Positions 13,924-20,692 of a stretch of 22,742 bases of DNA are shown here, in pieces. A model generated the notes under the pieces. It saw only the letters and a program-made list of their open reading frames with translations. It was not told where the DNA came from and searched no databases. The DNA is from an archaeon (lineage in GTDB: Archaea; Thermoproteota; Nitrososphaeria; Nitrososphaerales; UBA183). The DNA is taken from positions 8,732-31,473 of the forward strand of contig JAJYNM010000054.1 of assembly GCA_021786335.1 (NCBI GenBank). Direction: 5' to 3'. Position 1 is the first letter of the stretch. The number at the start of each line of letters is the position of its first letter. Made by a program: the position numbers and the translations under genes.

Positions 13924-15102
13924 TTGGCGACCTTCATACTCAGAGGCAAGGCTTTCGATGGGATGAGGTTCCATGAAGACGTTGTTGTCAGGGTTGACAG
14001 CGGGAGCGGGACCATACTCGGATTCGGGGAGAGGGGTTCAGTGGAGGAGCCCAGAGGCTCAAAGAAGGTCACCGTAGAAGGAGGGACCATACTCCCGGGC
14101 CTCATCGACGCGCATGTTCACTTCTACTCCTCGAGGGGCGAAGGGGTGAACGAATGGGCGTCGGTCCCAGACACCCTTGCGGTACTCCGAGGCGCGGGAG
14201 ACATGCGGAAGTTGCTCCGCGCAGGCTTCACAGCCGTCCGTGAGCTGGGGACAAAAGGGGGAGTCCACCTCGCCCAAGCTGTTGCGGAGGGAGCTATCGA
14301 AGGGCCAGAGGTGGTGTCATGCGCCAGGGCACTAGCCCAGACAGGAGGGGATGACGACCCGCCGGGGTTCCAGCTGGAGGTCGCGCAGCAACTGGCGTCG
14401 TACACGTATTTCTGCGACGGCCCCTGGGAGTGCAGAAAGGCGGTGAGGAAGGTGGCCAGGGACGGAGGAAAGGTAGTGAAGTTCTACGCGTCCGGGGCGT
14501 TCTCTCGTGGGACGGGGGTCAAGCCGAACTTCACCGTCGAGGAGACGAGGGCTATAGTCGATGAGTCGAGGCGCCTGGGGCTCAAGGTCGCAGCCCATGC
14601 CTATGGAGAGGAAGCCATAGAGAGGGCAGTCGGTTGCGGAGTAGACTCTGTCGAGCATGGGCTGGGCCTCACCCCTCGGCTCGCATCTGAGATGAAGAGG
14701 AAGGGGGTTCGTTATGTCCCTACGTTGGTGACGTATGCTAACCCCGCATACAAGAACCGACACAATGAAATGGTGAAGCGGCACCTCTCGGAGGACATGC
14801 TGGTCGCCAAAGAGAAGGGGACTGAGGTGGTGATGGGCTCGGACATAGTCGGGGACGGGGCCAGGCAGCATGGGCGCAACTATGAGGAGATAGCGGAGGA
14901 GGCGAAGTTTCTAGGGAACAGAGAGGCGCTTGTGGCGGCTACGTCCAGGGCTGCTGACTGCCTCGGGCTTGAGAATGCAGGGGTGCTGAGGGAAGGGTAC
15001 AGGGCAGACATGGTCGTAGTCAGAGGGGACCCTGAAGCAGACATACAGGCACTGGCACCTGAGAGGGTGGTCCGCGTGATGAAGTGCGGCAGGTTCGTGT
15101 GA
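13924..15102 (+). CDS. Amidohydrolase (imidazolonepropionase/prolidase-like)
   Basis: The 392-aa protein has every ligand of a binuclear amidohydrolase of the superfamily branch that includes Xaa-Pro dipeptidases and imidazolonepropionase-like enzymes. H64 and H66 lie in GLIDAHVHFY, the bridging lysine is K186 in GGKVVKFYASG, H225 lies in AAHAYG, H245 in SVEHGLGL and D307 in VMGSDIVGDG. The N-terminal strands (ILRGKAFDGM) and the C-terminal REGYRADMVVVRGDP segment form the usual beta-sandwich. It hydrolyses an amide or cyclic amide; a peptide-like substrate is the best guess. TTG 13924 is the start, as no ATG or GTG precedes the similarity. The stop is 13 nt before the glutaredoxin-like gene, so the two are probably co-transcribed. 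Confidence 0.85.
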   Translation: MATFILRGKAFDGMRFHEDVVVRVDSGSGTILGFGERGSVEEPRGSKKVTVEGGTILPGLIDAHVHFYSSRGEGVNEWASVPDTLAVLRGAGDMRKLLRAGFTAVRELGTKGGVHLAQAVAEGAIEGPEVVSCARALAQTGGDDDPPGFQLEVAQQLASYTYFCDGPWECRKAVRKVARDGGKVVKFYASGAFSRGTGVKPNFTVEETRAIVDESRRLGLKVAAHAYGEEAIERAVGCGVDSVEHGLGLTPRLASEMKRKGVRYVPTLVTYANPAYKNRHNEMVKRHLSEDMLVAKEKGTEVVMGSDIVGDGARQHGRNYEEIAEEAKFLGNREALVAATSRAADCLGLENAGVLREGYRADMVVVRGDPEADIQALAPERVVRVMKCGRFV

Positions 15103-15115
15103 TCGGGAGAACGGA

Positions 15116-15415
15116 ATGGACTTGGAAGACGAGCCCGACGCCACGGACCGGAGGGGGTGGCGTCGTTCCCAGACCGTGGTGCTCTACCGGAAGGAAGGAT
15201 GCCATCTCTGCGATGCCGTTGAGGCCGAAGCATGTTCATTGGGCATAGTGGGGAACATGACAATCATGGACGTTGACAGGGACCCAGGTCTCCAGATCAG
15301 GTATCTCCTCAGGGTTCCTGTCGTTACAGTTGGAGGAAGAGAGGTATTCGAGGCGAAGATGATGGATAGGAGTGGGAAATGGAAGGAAAGACTCTTCTCG
15401 CTCCTTGCCGGATAG
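15116..15415 (+). CDS. Glutaredoxin-like (DUF836-type) protein
   Basis: The 99-aa product reads TVVLYRKEGCHLCDAVEAEA with a CxxC at C29/C32 after the first strand. VPVVTVGGREVFEAKM follows, carrying the cis-proline expected of the thioredoxin fold. The first 18 residues are charged and probably disordered. Proteins of this type are small thiol-disulfide oxidoreductases of uncertain partner. ATG 15116 lies 13 nt after the amidohydrolase stop with a GGGAGA ribosome-site-like sequence between, suggesting one operon. Confidence 0.8.
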   Translation: MDLEDEPDATDRRGWRRSQTVVLYRKEGCHLCDAVEAEACSLGIVGNMTIMDVDRDPGLQIRYLLRVPVVTVGGREVFEAKMMDRSGKWKERLFSLLAG

Positions 15416-15504
15416 TCCTTCAAGCGGCTGCCTGGGATCGGCATCTTCTGCATCACCAAGGAAGGCTCATCGCGGATTAGATAGCCTGAGACCGTTCAGT
15501 CTGC

Positions 15505-16274
15505 ATGCAGTACGCCCTCCGAGCGTTCGTGGAAGGGCGCGGCCAGAGGGTCGACGCGATCTGCAGGACGTTCTGCTCCATGGAAAGGACCGCATACAGC
15601 CTCCTCAGGGAGGGAAGGAGCGCGGGCGCGGTGGAGTTGTTGAGGCACAAGGGCGCTTACGACCGCTCTCCTCGGACGAACTTCAAGCTCTCCCACTTCA
15701 TGAAGAGGGAGATGCTCCGGACGATAGAGCTCCGCGCGCTGAAGACGAGGATGCTCTCCGTGGAGGAGGACCCTGCCTATTCCAGCAAGACCGCGCTAAC
15801 GAGGTGCGGGAGGAGGTTCGGGGGCTTCAACAGGCTCCAGCTCGCTGCGTCTGTCTTGGCGAGGAGGGCGATGGGATACGGGGAGGCTCCAGCGTTCGAT
15901 TGCCTTCCTGGGAGAGGAAGGAAAAGGCGATGTGGGACCGCTGCGTCAGATATTACGGTCATCAGCCCCGAGTCCTGACTTCGCCCTGCCACGAACCTGT
16001 GGAATGGAAGAGCGGCGGGGATGGCAATGGAGGAGGGGTGATGACAGAGTTGCTCACAGCGCCACCCGCTGACACCTCAGAGATGGGGTCAAGCCACGCT
16101 CCGCAAGGAGCCCTACCTATCGAAGCGTCCAGCGGGCGAGCGGGGAGGGCCCATCCAAACGGCTACACCAGCCGGAGAGATGGAGCCAGAGGGCACAGAG
16201 TTAGCCCTCCGCCGTCTGGAGACGGCGTCGCCAGGCTTCTGTCGTGTGACACAGAAGACACGGTGATTTGGTAA
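15505..16274 (+). pseudogene. TnpB-like (IS605 OrfB family) nuclease gene, internally deleted
   Basis: The N-terminal piece LQ/MQYALRAFVEGRGQRVDAIC with TFCSMERTAYSLLREGRSAG resembles the start of TnpB-related proteins. It jumps at HKGAYDRSPRTNFKLSHFMK to the end of the RuvC region: RTIELRALKTRMLSVEEDPA, then YSSKTALTRCGRRFGGFNR and LQLAASVLARRAMGYGEA. The third catalytic aspartate (EEDPAYSS) is kept. The first RuvC Asp and Glu motifs and the zinc-finger region are gone, so several hundred codons are deleted. A frameshift near 15905 moves into a second frame (KEKAMWDRCVRYYGHQPRVL), which runs through a Gly/Ser/Ala/Pro-rich tail to TAA 16272-16274. No TnpA is visible. The tail overlaps a hairpin cluster. 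TnpB enzymes are RNA-guided DNA nucleases of transposons; this copy cannot be active. Confidence 0.75.
16098..16257 (+). ncRNA. Hairpin cluster, candidate TnpB guide-RNA (omega RNA/reRNA) scaffold
   Basis: Five uninterrupted Watson-Crick stems lie in one line. GCTCC-GCAA-GGAGC (16098-16111) has a GNRA tetraloop. CGGCT-ACACC-AGCCG is at 16160-16174. GAGGGC/GCCCTC with a 9-nt loop is at 16189-16209. GCCGTC-TGGA-GACGGC is at 16211-16226. CTTCTGT/ACAGAAG with an 8-nt loop is at 16236-16257. The last four are separated by 14, 1 and 9 nt. They lie at the 3' end of the tnpB-like frame, which is where TnpB-associated guide RNAs are encoded. The translated tail there is low complexity, as expected if RNA structure drives the sequence. 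Whether it is transcribed is unknown. Confidence 0.45.
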
Positions 16275-16362
16275 CTCCTGAGGTTCTTCCGTCTGGCTTG
16301 GCGGTCCGCACTCCGAGAGCAGGGAAGCCCCTCAGAGGGAGCGCCAGCGGTTCTGGCTCGGG

Positions 16363-16887
16363 TTACGCCCCTTGCCTAGGCGCCTTCACGCCGACATTCC
16401 TTAGAAAGCGCTGGAAGGCCCCTTCGGAGATCCACTCGACTTTCAGGTACCGAGCCACTTCTTCTTCGTCCATCCCCAACCTGCGCGCTTCCTTCACCGC
16501 GACCTTGTAGGCCTCGATCTCTGTAGGCCTGTCGATGTATTCGTATCGTCTATCCCAGAGCTCCATCCCCGCTCTGCGCTGCCGGACATGCACCAGCTCG
16601 TGTATCACGTCCAGATAGACATCGACCTCTCTCCCCTCCTTAAGATAGTTCGAGCAGACCATGATGGACACTTCGTGGTCGTTTATCCTCATGTAGCCTC
16701 GTCGCCTCGACACCTCTACCGAGAGATCCTTCAGCACTTCGTCCGTGTCCTTCCCGAAGATGCCCCTGACTGCTCCGAGCTTCTCGAAGCCTTCGAAGAC
16801 GCTGGTGAACGGATGGAGGCCTACCTTCGTCCCCCGTTTTATGTTGACTCCTAGGTCCAAGTCAGGAAACTTCTCTCCAGTGGTCAT
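16363..16887 (-). CDS. HExxH zinc-metallopeptidase-like protein, 174 aa
   Basis: From ATG 16887 the product has a zincin signature HELVH at residues 96-100 (YLDVIHELVHVRQRRAG). A probable third ligand lies in PTEIEAYKVAVKEARRLGMD (E123 or E125), on a helix about 23 residues on. No signal or membrane segment is present. The exact family is not recognised; it resembles minimal SprT/ImmA-like cytosolic zincins. Its ATG overlaps the stop of the upstream GNAT gene (ATGA, 16884-16887), so translation is coupled. It is the third gene of a CysRS-like/GNAT/zincin operon. An upstream extension of the frame to 17082 lies inside the GNAT gene in another frame and is ignored. Confidence 0.75.
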   Translation of the reverse strand: MTTGEKFPDLDLGVNIKRGTKVGLHPFTSVFEGFEKLGAVRGIFGKDTDEVLKDLSVEVSRRRGYMRINDHEVSIMVCSNYLKEGREVDVYLDVIHELVHVRQRRAGMELWDRRYEYIDRPTEIEAYKVAVKEARRLGMDEEEVARYLKVEWISEGAFQRFLRNVGVKAPRQGA

Positions 16888-17624
16888 TTGAGTCTTTTTT
16901 CCAGGACGGCCTTGGTGTGCGATGGCTGGAAGCCCCGGTCCAGGTAGAACTGCAGGACGCCATCCGATATCAGGGTCTGCAGCACGAGCGCCCTTCCCTC
17001 GGAGCCCGCAGTTTCCCTGGCCTTCGCCAGCAGGCTGGTCGCGACCCCTTCCCTCCGGTGCTCGGGAGTCGTACCCACGCAATAAATCCCTGCAATCCCC
17101 CTTGTCCTGAAAATGGCTAGGACACCCGCGACTTCGCAGTCTACCCTCGACTCCAGAAGCGTGGCTGCCGGAGACCGCGACAAGGAAGCGACAATGGGTG
17201 TCACGACTTCTGTCAGCCCTTCGTTACCGTAAAATGACCTGAGATAGGCGGATGTCCACTCCTGGGCGGAACTCGAGGGCTCCACCTTCCACCTGCCACC
17301 ACCCTTCCAAGTTGAACCAGTTGAAAAGAGGACCGTCATGGCATCCACGCGTCGATAGCCTGAGGCGATGAGGTAAGAAGTGGCATCGCAGTCCTCGTAC
17401 CCCAGAAATGTGGGATTCACCCCTCGGCGGGAGAGTTCGCGCTCCGCCCAGACTGCTGTCCTCTTCGCTCCCGCGCAAGTGATGGCCCCAGCACGGTTGA
17501 AGAATGGTTCCGCCAACCCGTCTGATGTCAGGAGGTAGCCGTCGCCGTGCCAACGAAGTTTGGCCCACCTAGACCACCATCCGAGCTCGTTCAGCTCGGC
17601 GCTTCTTCTGTCAGGCGCCTTCAA
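16884..17624 (-). CDS. GNAT-family N-acetyltransferase, 246 aa
   Basis: The C-terminal half is a clear GNAT domain: strand VAGVLAIFRTRGIAGIYCVG, then the acetyl-CoA loop TPEHRREGVATSLL at 186-199 (Q/RxxGxG/A type), a helix, and FYLDRGFQPSHTKAVLEK at the end. The N-terminal 110 residues (GDGYLLTSDGLAEPFFNRAG, FLGYEDCDATSYLIASGYRR) look like a degenerate second GNAT-like domain; that IASGYRR segment echoes the end of a GNAT fold. The acceptor substrate is unknown. TTG 17624 is the only good start and overlaps the CysRS-like stop by 14 nt; the gene overlaps the next by 4 nt. Translational coupling to a cysteine-ligase-like enzyme is suggestive of a joint pathway. Confidence 0.8.
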   Translation of the reverse strand: MKAPDRRSAELNELGWWSRWAKLRWHGDGYLLTSDGLAEPFFNRAGAITCAGAKRTAVWAERELSRRGVNPTFLGYEDCDATSYLIASGYRRVDAMTVLFSTGSTWKGGGRWKVEPSSSAQEWTSAYLRSFYGNEGLTEVVTPIVASLSRSPAATLLESRVDCEVAGVLAIFRTRGIAGIYCVGTTPEHRREGVATSLLAKARETAGSEGRALVLQTLISDGVLQFYLDRGFQPSHTKAVLEKRLK

Positions 17625-18795
17625 GCAGGTCCACGCCGAGTATCTTCATCCCTTCTATCGCAGGTAGGGCTACGGCTGCGGCTTTGTCTTGGTCCGCTTC
17701 CTTCGCAGCCGACCTCAGAGCTTCCTCAGCCCAAGCTAGTGCCCTCGGGGTATCGAAGTCGTCGTTCAGGGCGCGCTCAAACAGGGTCAGAGGCAGGCCT
17801 GCCGGGACAGCCCTATCTGTGAACCGTCTTGCCGCATTCTTCATGCCACGGAGCCTGCGCTTCGCAGAGGCGAGGCCAGAGAGGTCGGTCTCCTTCCGGT
17901 AGTGGATGGAAAGGGATGCTAGCCTGATCTCGTCAGGGCTGGATGTCCTGAGCGCTTCTCTTACAGTGACCACGTTTCCCAAAGATTTCGACATCTTAAG
18001 CCCCTCGGACTTCACGAGGTTGGTGTGCACCCAGTGCCTGACCAAGGGCTTGGCGCCTGTGACTGACTCGGCTTCGGCTATCTCGGCTTCGTGGTGAGGA
18101 TAGACAAGCTCGTACGCCCCACCGTGGATGTCATACTGAGCGCCCAGGATAGGTATGGTGACAGCCGTGTCCTGTATGTGCCATCCGGGGGACCCGACCC
18201 CCCAGGGGCTCAGCCAGAGACCGTCGACGAGGACCTCCGGGCGCCAAAGAGCGAAGTCGTTGAGACTCCTCTTTCTCGGTGAGAGCTCGAGCGGTCTGAG
18301 CGACAGGTCTTTCTTCGACTGGTGAGAGAGGCGCCCCCAGCGCCTGAATTTGGTGGTGTCGAAATAGACCCAGCCGTCTGCCTCGTAAGCGAACCCCTTC
18401 TCAAGCAGGACCTTGACCTGTCTTATCGCCTCGTCGACGTGACCTGACACCGGCTCGAAGCGAGAGATTGAGCGTATGTTCAGGCTCTCCAGGTCCCTCA
18501 TCATCGAGGAGGCCATCCTACGTGCATGCTTGAGTGGGTCCTCTCCTCTTCCAGCAGCGGCCTGGCTGATCCTTTCGTCGACGTCGGTTATGTTCATCAG
18601 GTAGAAGACATCGTACCCAAGGTGGCGAAGGTACCGCGCTAGGGCGTCGAAGAAGATGTAGGTCCTCGCATGCCCCAGGTGGAGCTCGGATTGGACTGTG
18701 GGGCCGCAGACGAACATGGATACCACCGGGGGGTTGCGAGGGCGAAAGGGCTTCTTCTTCCCGCTCATGGTGTCATAGAGGACGAGTTTCTTCAA
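17611..18795 (-). CDS. cysS: Cysteinyl-tRNA synthetase-like protein lacking one zinc cysteine
   Basis: The 394-aa protein has the class I synthetase layout: FVCGPTVQSELHLGHARTYI with the HIGH box as HLGH (39-42), GWHIQDTAV at 204-212, IHGGAYELVYPHHEAEIAEA, and KMSKSLGN at 267-274. CysRS charges tRNA-Cys and selects cysteine through a zinc held, in E. coli numbering, by C28, C209, H234 and E238. Here C30, H234 and E238 remain, but the residue matching C209 is D209. The anticodon-binding C-terminus is short; CysRS is usually about 460 aa. It may be the real CysRS of a lineage with altered zinc ligands. It could instead be a CysRS-derived ligase, as MshC of mycothiol synthesis is. TTG 18795 is the start. 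It heads an operon with GNAT and zincin genes. Confidence 0.85.
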   Translation of the reverse strand: MKKLVLYDTMSGKKKPFRPRNPPVVSMFVCGPTVQSELHLGHARTYIFFDALARYLRHLGYDVFYLMNITDVDERISQAAAGRGEDPLKHARRMASSMMRDLESLNIRSISRFEPVSGHVDEAIRQVKVLLEKGFAYEADGWVYFDTTKFRRWGRLSHQSKKDLSLRPLELSPRKRSLNDFALWRPEVLVDGLWLSPWGVGSPGWHIQDTAVTIPILGAQYDIHGGAYELVYPHHEAEIAEAESVTGAKPLVRHWVHTNLVKSEGLKMSKSLGNVVTVREALRTSSPDEIRLASLSIHYRKETDLSGLASAKRRLRGMKNAARRFTDRAVPAGLPLTLFERALNDDFDTPRALAWAEEALRSAAKEADQDKAAAVALPAIEGMKILGVDLLEGA

Positions 18796-18825
18796 AGCGA
18801 GACCATGCGTCCGAGTTTGCCTGGG

Positions 18826-18838
18826 TATTAGTTTTTGA
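18826..18838. promoter_or_regulatory. Divergent promoter region, CysRS-like gene and 93-aa gene
   Basis: The plus strand carries TTTTTGA (18832-18838), 25-31 nt before ATG 18863. The minus strand carries CTAATA (18826-18831), 31-36 nt before TTG 18795. The two box A elements adjoin, so the divergent genes may compete for or share transcription factors. Confidence 0.45.
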
Positions 18839-18862
18839 ACTGGAGGTGAGGCGCACCCAGGG

Positions 18863-19144
18863 ATGTTCTACGAGGACAAGGTGGTCTCCTTCCCGGCCCT
18901 CATGATGAGGCTCGGGGTCTTAGACCAGGACGCAGGGGTCAGGTTGATTGGAGAAGCTGACGGAAAAAAGGTCTATGCGTTCGTCACCCGCTTCGGGCCC
19001 AAATACACCGTGATGACCTATTCGTTCGGCAAGAGAGGGGCCCCGGGGAGGAGGATTCGGACACAAGAGCTCGGGAGCCTAGGAGAAGTGGAGACTGCCC
19101 TGAAGGCGCTCGTGAAAGGTCGCCTCCAAGCTTGGGTTTACTAG
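18863..19144 (+). CDS. Small hypothetical protein, 93 aa
   Basis: The 93-aa protein begins MFYEDKVVSFPALMMRLGVL, continues with VRLIGEADGKKVYAFVTRFG and ends VKGRLQAWVY. It is soluble, has no cysteine and probably forms a small alpha/beta fold. I do not recognise the family. A TATA-like box at the right distance, an ATG start and a compact fit between neighbours support it. Its stop lies 16 nt before the TATA-like box of the thioredoxin-like gene. Confidence 0.65.
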   Translation: MFYEDKVVSFPALMMRLGVLDQDAGVRLIGEADGKKVYAFVTRFGPKYTVMTYSFGKRGAPGRRIRTQELGSLGEVETALKALVKGRLQAWVY

Positions 19145-19160
19145 TGCCGGTCAGCGATTG

Positions 19161-19168
19161 ATTAATAT
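19161..19168 (+). promoter_or_regulatory. TATA-like box for the thioredoxin-like gene
   Basis: ATTAATAT lies 23-30 nt before ATG 19191. The upstream TTG at 19158 would precede the transcription start, so ATG 19191 is preferred. Confidence 0.5.
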
Positions 19169-19190
19169 CAGGGCTGTCGACGTCGAATCA

Positions 19191-19523
19191 ATGGAAAGGC
19201 CGAGGGCCATCCACATTGTCTATGCGAAGTGGTGTCCCCACTGTGTCCCAACGACGGTCGAGCCGCTGGAGAGGAGGGCCGGAGAGCTAGGTATCCCGTG
19301 CCTCTTACATGACATCGACACGGATGAAGTGAAGTTCGCCGACGACCTCGTCGAAAAGTATGGAGATTGGTCATCAGACTACGTCATACCACAGGTGTTC
19401 CTAGAGCGCCGCGACGGGAAGTTCGAGCATGTCTTGACTGGGAGCGCCAGAGGGGTCACCTTTACGAAGGGCTTGGTTGAGGACCTCCTGGCGAGCGGTC
19501 CCCTTGCCAAGAGCCGCCCCTAA
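19191..19523 (+). CDS. Thioredoxin-like protein with WCPHC motif
   Basis: The 110-aa product reads AIHIVYAKWCPHCVPTTVEP with redox cysteines C15 and C18. DWSSDYVIPQVFLERRDGKF follows, with the cis-proline in VIPQVF. This is a single thioredoxin/glutaredoxin fold with a GPH-like CPHC active site, likely a cytosolic dithiol oxidoreductase. No signal peptide or membrane segment is present. The reading frame continues upstream to 19158, but the TATA-like box lies inside that extension. It is followed 25 nt later by the M29-like gene, which has its own promoter signal overlapping this stop codon. Confidence 0.8.
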   Translation: MERPRAIHIVYAKWCPHCVPTTVEPLERRAGELGIPCLLHDIDTDEVKFADDLVEKYGDWSSDYVIPQVFLERRDGKFEHVLTGSARGVTFTKGLVEDLLASGPLAKSRP

Positions 19524-19530
19524 ATAGGGG
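19517..19530 (+). promoter_or_regulatory. Palindromic promoter element of the M29-like gene
   Basis: CCCCTAAATAGGGG has 6-bp arms around a central AA and contains a box A (CTAAATAG), 22-29 nt before ATG 19549. It also includes the thioredoxin-like stop codon (TAA 19521-19523). The symmetry could mean an operator or be chance. Confidence 0.45.
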
Positions 19531-19548
19531 CGCTCCTGAAGACCTGCC

Positions 19549-20607
19549 ATGCCAACTGACAGTCTCGATTCACTGTACAAGAGAGTCGCGAAAAAGGTGC
19601 TTGCAGAGACCCTGCAAGTGAGGCAAGGCGAGTCCGTCACAGTAGAGACCTGGGACAACGGAGTCCAGTTCGCGCGGCGGGTCGTAGCAGAGGCGAGGGC
19701 CATGGGGTGCACGGCCTTGACGATATATGAGGACGAGGCAGCGTATGTCGAAGGAGTCAGGCGAGCGCCAGCCGATGTCGTGGGGTCGATGGGGCGAAAC
19801 GAGTATGGGGTCCTATCAGGGACAGATGCTTACGTATTCATCCCCGGCCAGGCCATCGGGCCCTACTCCAGGACGCTGAAACCCGAGGAGAAAGCTCAGT
19901 CTACGCGGTACAACTCCTCGTGGTACGAGGCAGCCGAAAAGTCTGGATTGAGGGGGGCAAGGCTCTCTTTCGGCTATGTGGGCGAGGACGTGGCCAGGCT
20001 GCTGGGGAAGAGTGTTCGTGAAGTTGTCAGGGCACAGCTCAAGGCTTCGCTTGTAGATCTTCGCAAGATTTCCAATTCAGCGGAGAAGATTGCCCCCAAC
20101 TTCGCCGACGGGGCAGACGCGGAATTGACCACCGGGAAGGCCACTCTTACCTTCACTTTGAAGGGGGAAATCGGGATTGAGGACGGGCTGGTCGACGAGA
20201 GTGACAAGAAGGCAGGGAACAACATGACATACATGCCTCCTGGCTTTGTGAGCAAAGAAGTGGACCCAGGAAGCGCCAACGGGAGCGTCGTCATGACCGA
20301 CACGCTCACCGAACATGGTGTTATCCCACTGATCAAGCTAGTGTTCAAGGATGGGAAGGTGGAGTCCTGGGAGTCGCCCTCTCGGGCGACGGTGGGGCGG
20401 ATGCTTGACTCGGTCTCCCCAGACCAGAGGCGACTGAAGGTAGTGCTCGTCGGACTGAATCCGGAGATGCCCTATGGAATGGGTCAAGACAGGTTCGTTG
20501 GAGGGTCGATAACCATCGGAGGCTTCGGGTTCAGAGGACAGGTGAAGAGCGGCTCACTTCGCGCCTCCGGGAGAGCGGTGTTGGCAAGGGGAAGGCTGAT
20601 AACCTAG
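19549..20607 (+). CDS. M29-like (leucyl aminopeptidase/aminopeptidase T-like) protein
   Basis: The 352-aa protein starts with the family N-terminus (KVLAETLQVRQGESVTVETW) and a Rossmann-like domain (RRVVAEARAMGCTALTIYED, YVFIPGQAIGPYSRTL). VDLRKISNSAEKIAPNFADG and the beta-rich catalytic half with GIEDGLVDE and GLNPEMPYGMG follow. M29 enzymes are two-metal aminopeptidases. The C-terminal blocks that usually supply His and Asp ligands (a T-V/I-HIALG-type segment and an H-x-D segment) here read GGSITIGGFG and GQVKSGSLRASGRAVL, without His. This member may use different ligands or be inactive. It has its own palindromic promoter. Assignment to the superfamily is firm; activity is not. Confidence 0.75.
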   Translation: MPTDSLDSLYKRVAKKVLAETLQVRQGESVTVETWDNGVQFARRVVAEARAMGCTALTIYEDEAAYVEGVRRAPADVVGSMGRNEYGVLSGTDAYVFIPGQAIGPYSRTLKPEEKAQSTRYNSSWYEAAEKSGLRGARLSFGYVGEDVARLLGKSVREVVRAQLKASLVDLRKISNSAEKIAPNFADGADAELTTGKATLTFTLKGEIGIEDGLVDESDKKAGNNMTYMPPGFVSKEVDPGSANGSVVMTDTLTEHGVIPLIKLVFKDGKVESWESPSRATVGRMLDSVSPDQRRLKVVLVGLNPEMPYGMGQDRFVGGSITIGGFGFRGQVKSGSLRASGRAVLARGRLIT

Positions 20608-20692
20608 CCGGCAGCCTACGCGAATGGCCCGACGCAGAGTCCGTCGAAATCCTTGATGCCTGTCCACATTTTCGTCTCTGTCCTTACCTGCG

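Noticed and set aside
14332..14871. Minus-strand frame of 179 codons inside the amidohydrolase
   Set aside because: It is a shadow of a gene with a complete set of metal ligands on the plus strand.
15372..15900. Plus-strand frame upstream of the tnpB tail, read as one 300-aa protein
   Set aside because: Only its part after about 15905 matches the TnpB-like continuation; the earlier part is an out-of-frame shadow of the TnpB N-terminal and RuvC segments.
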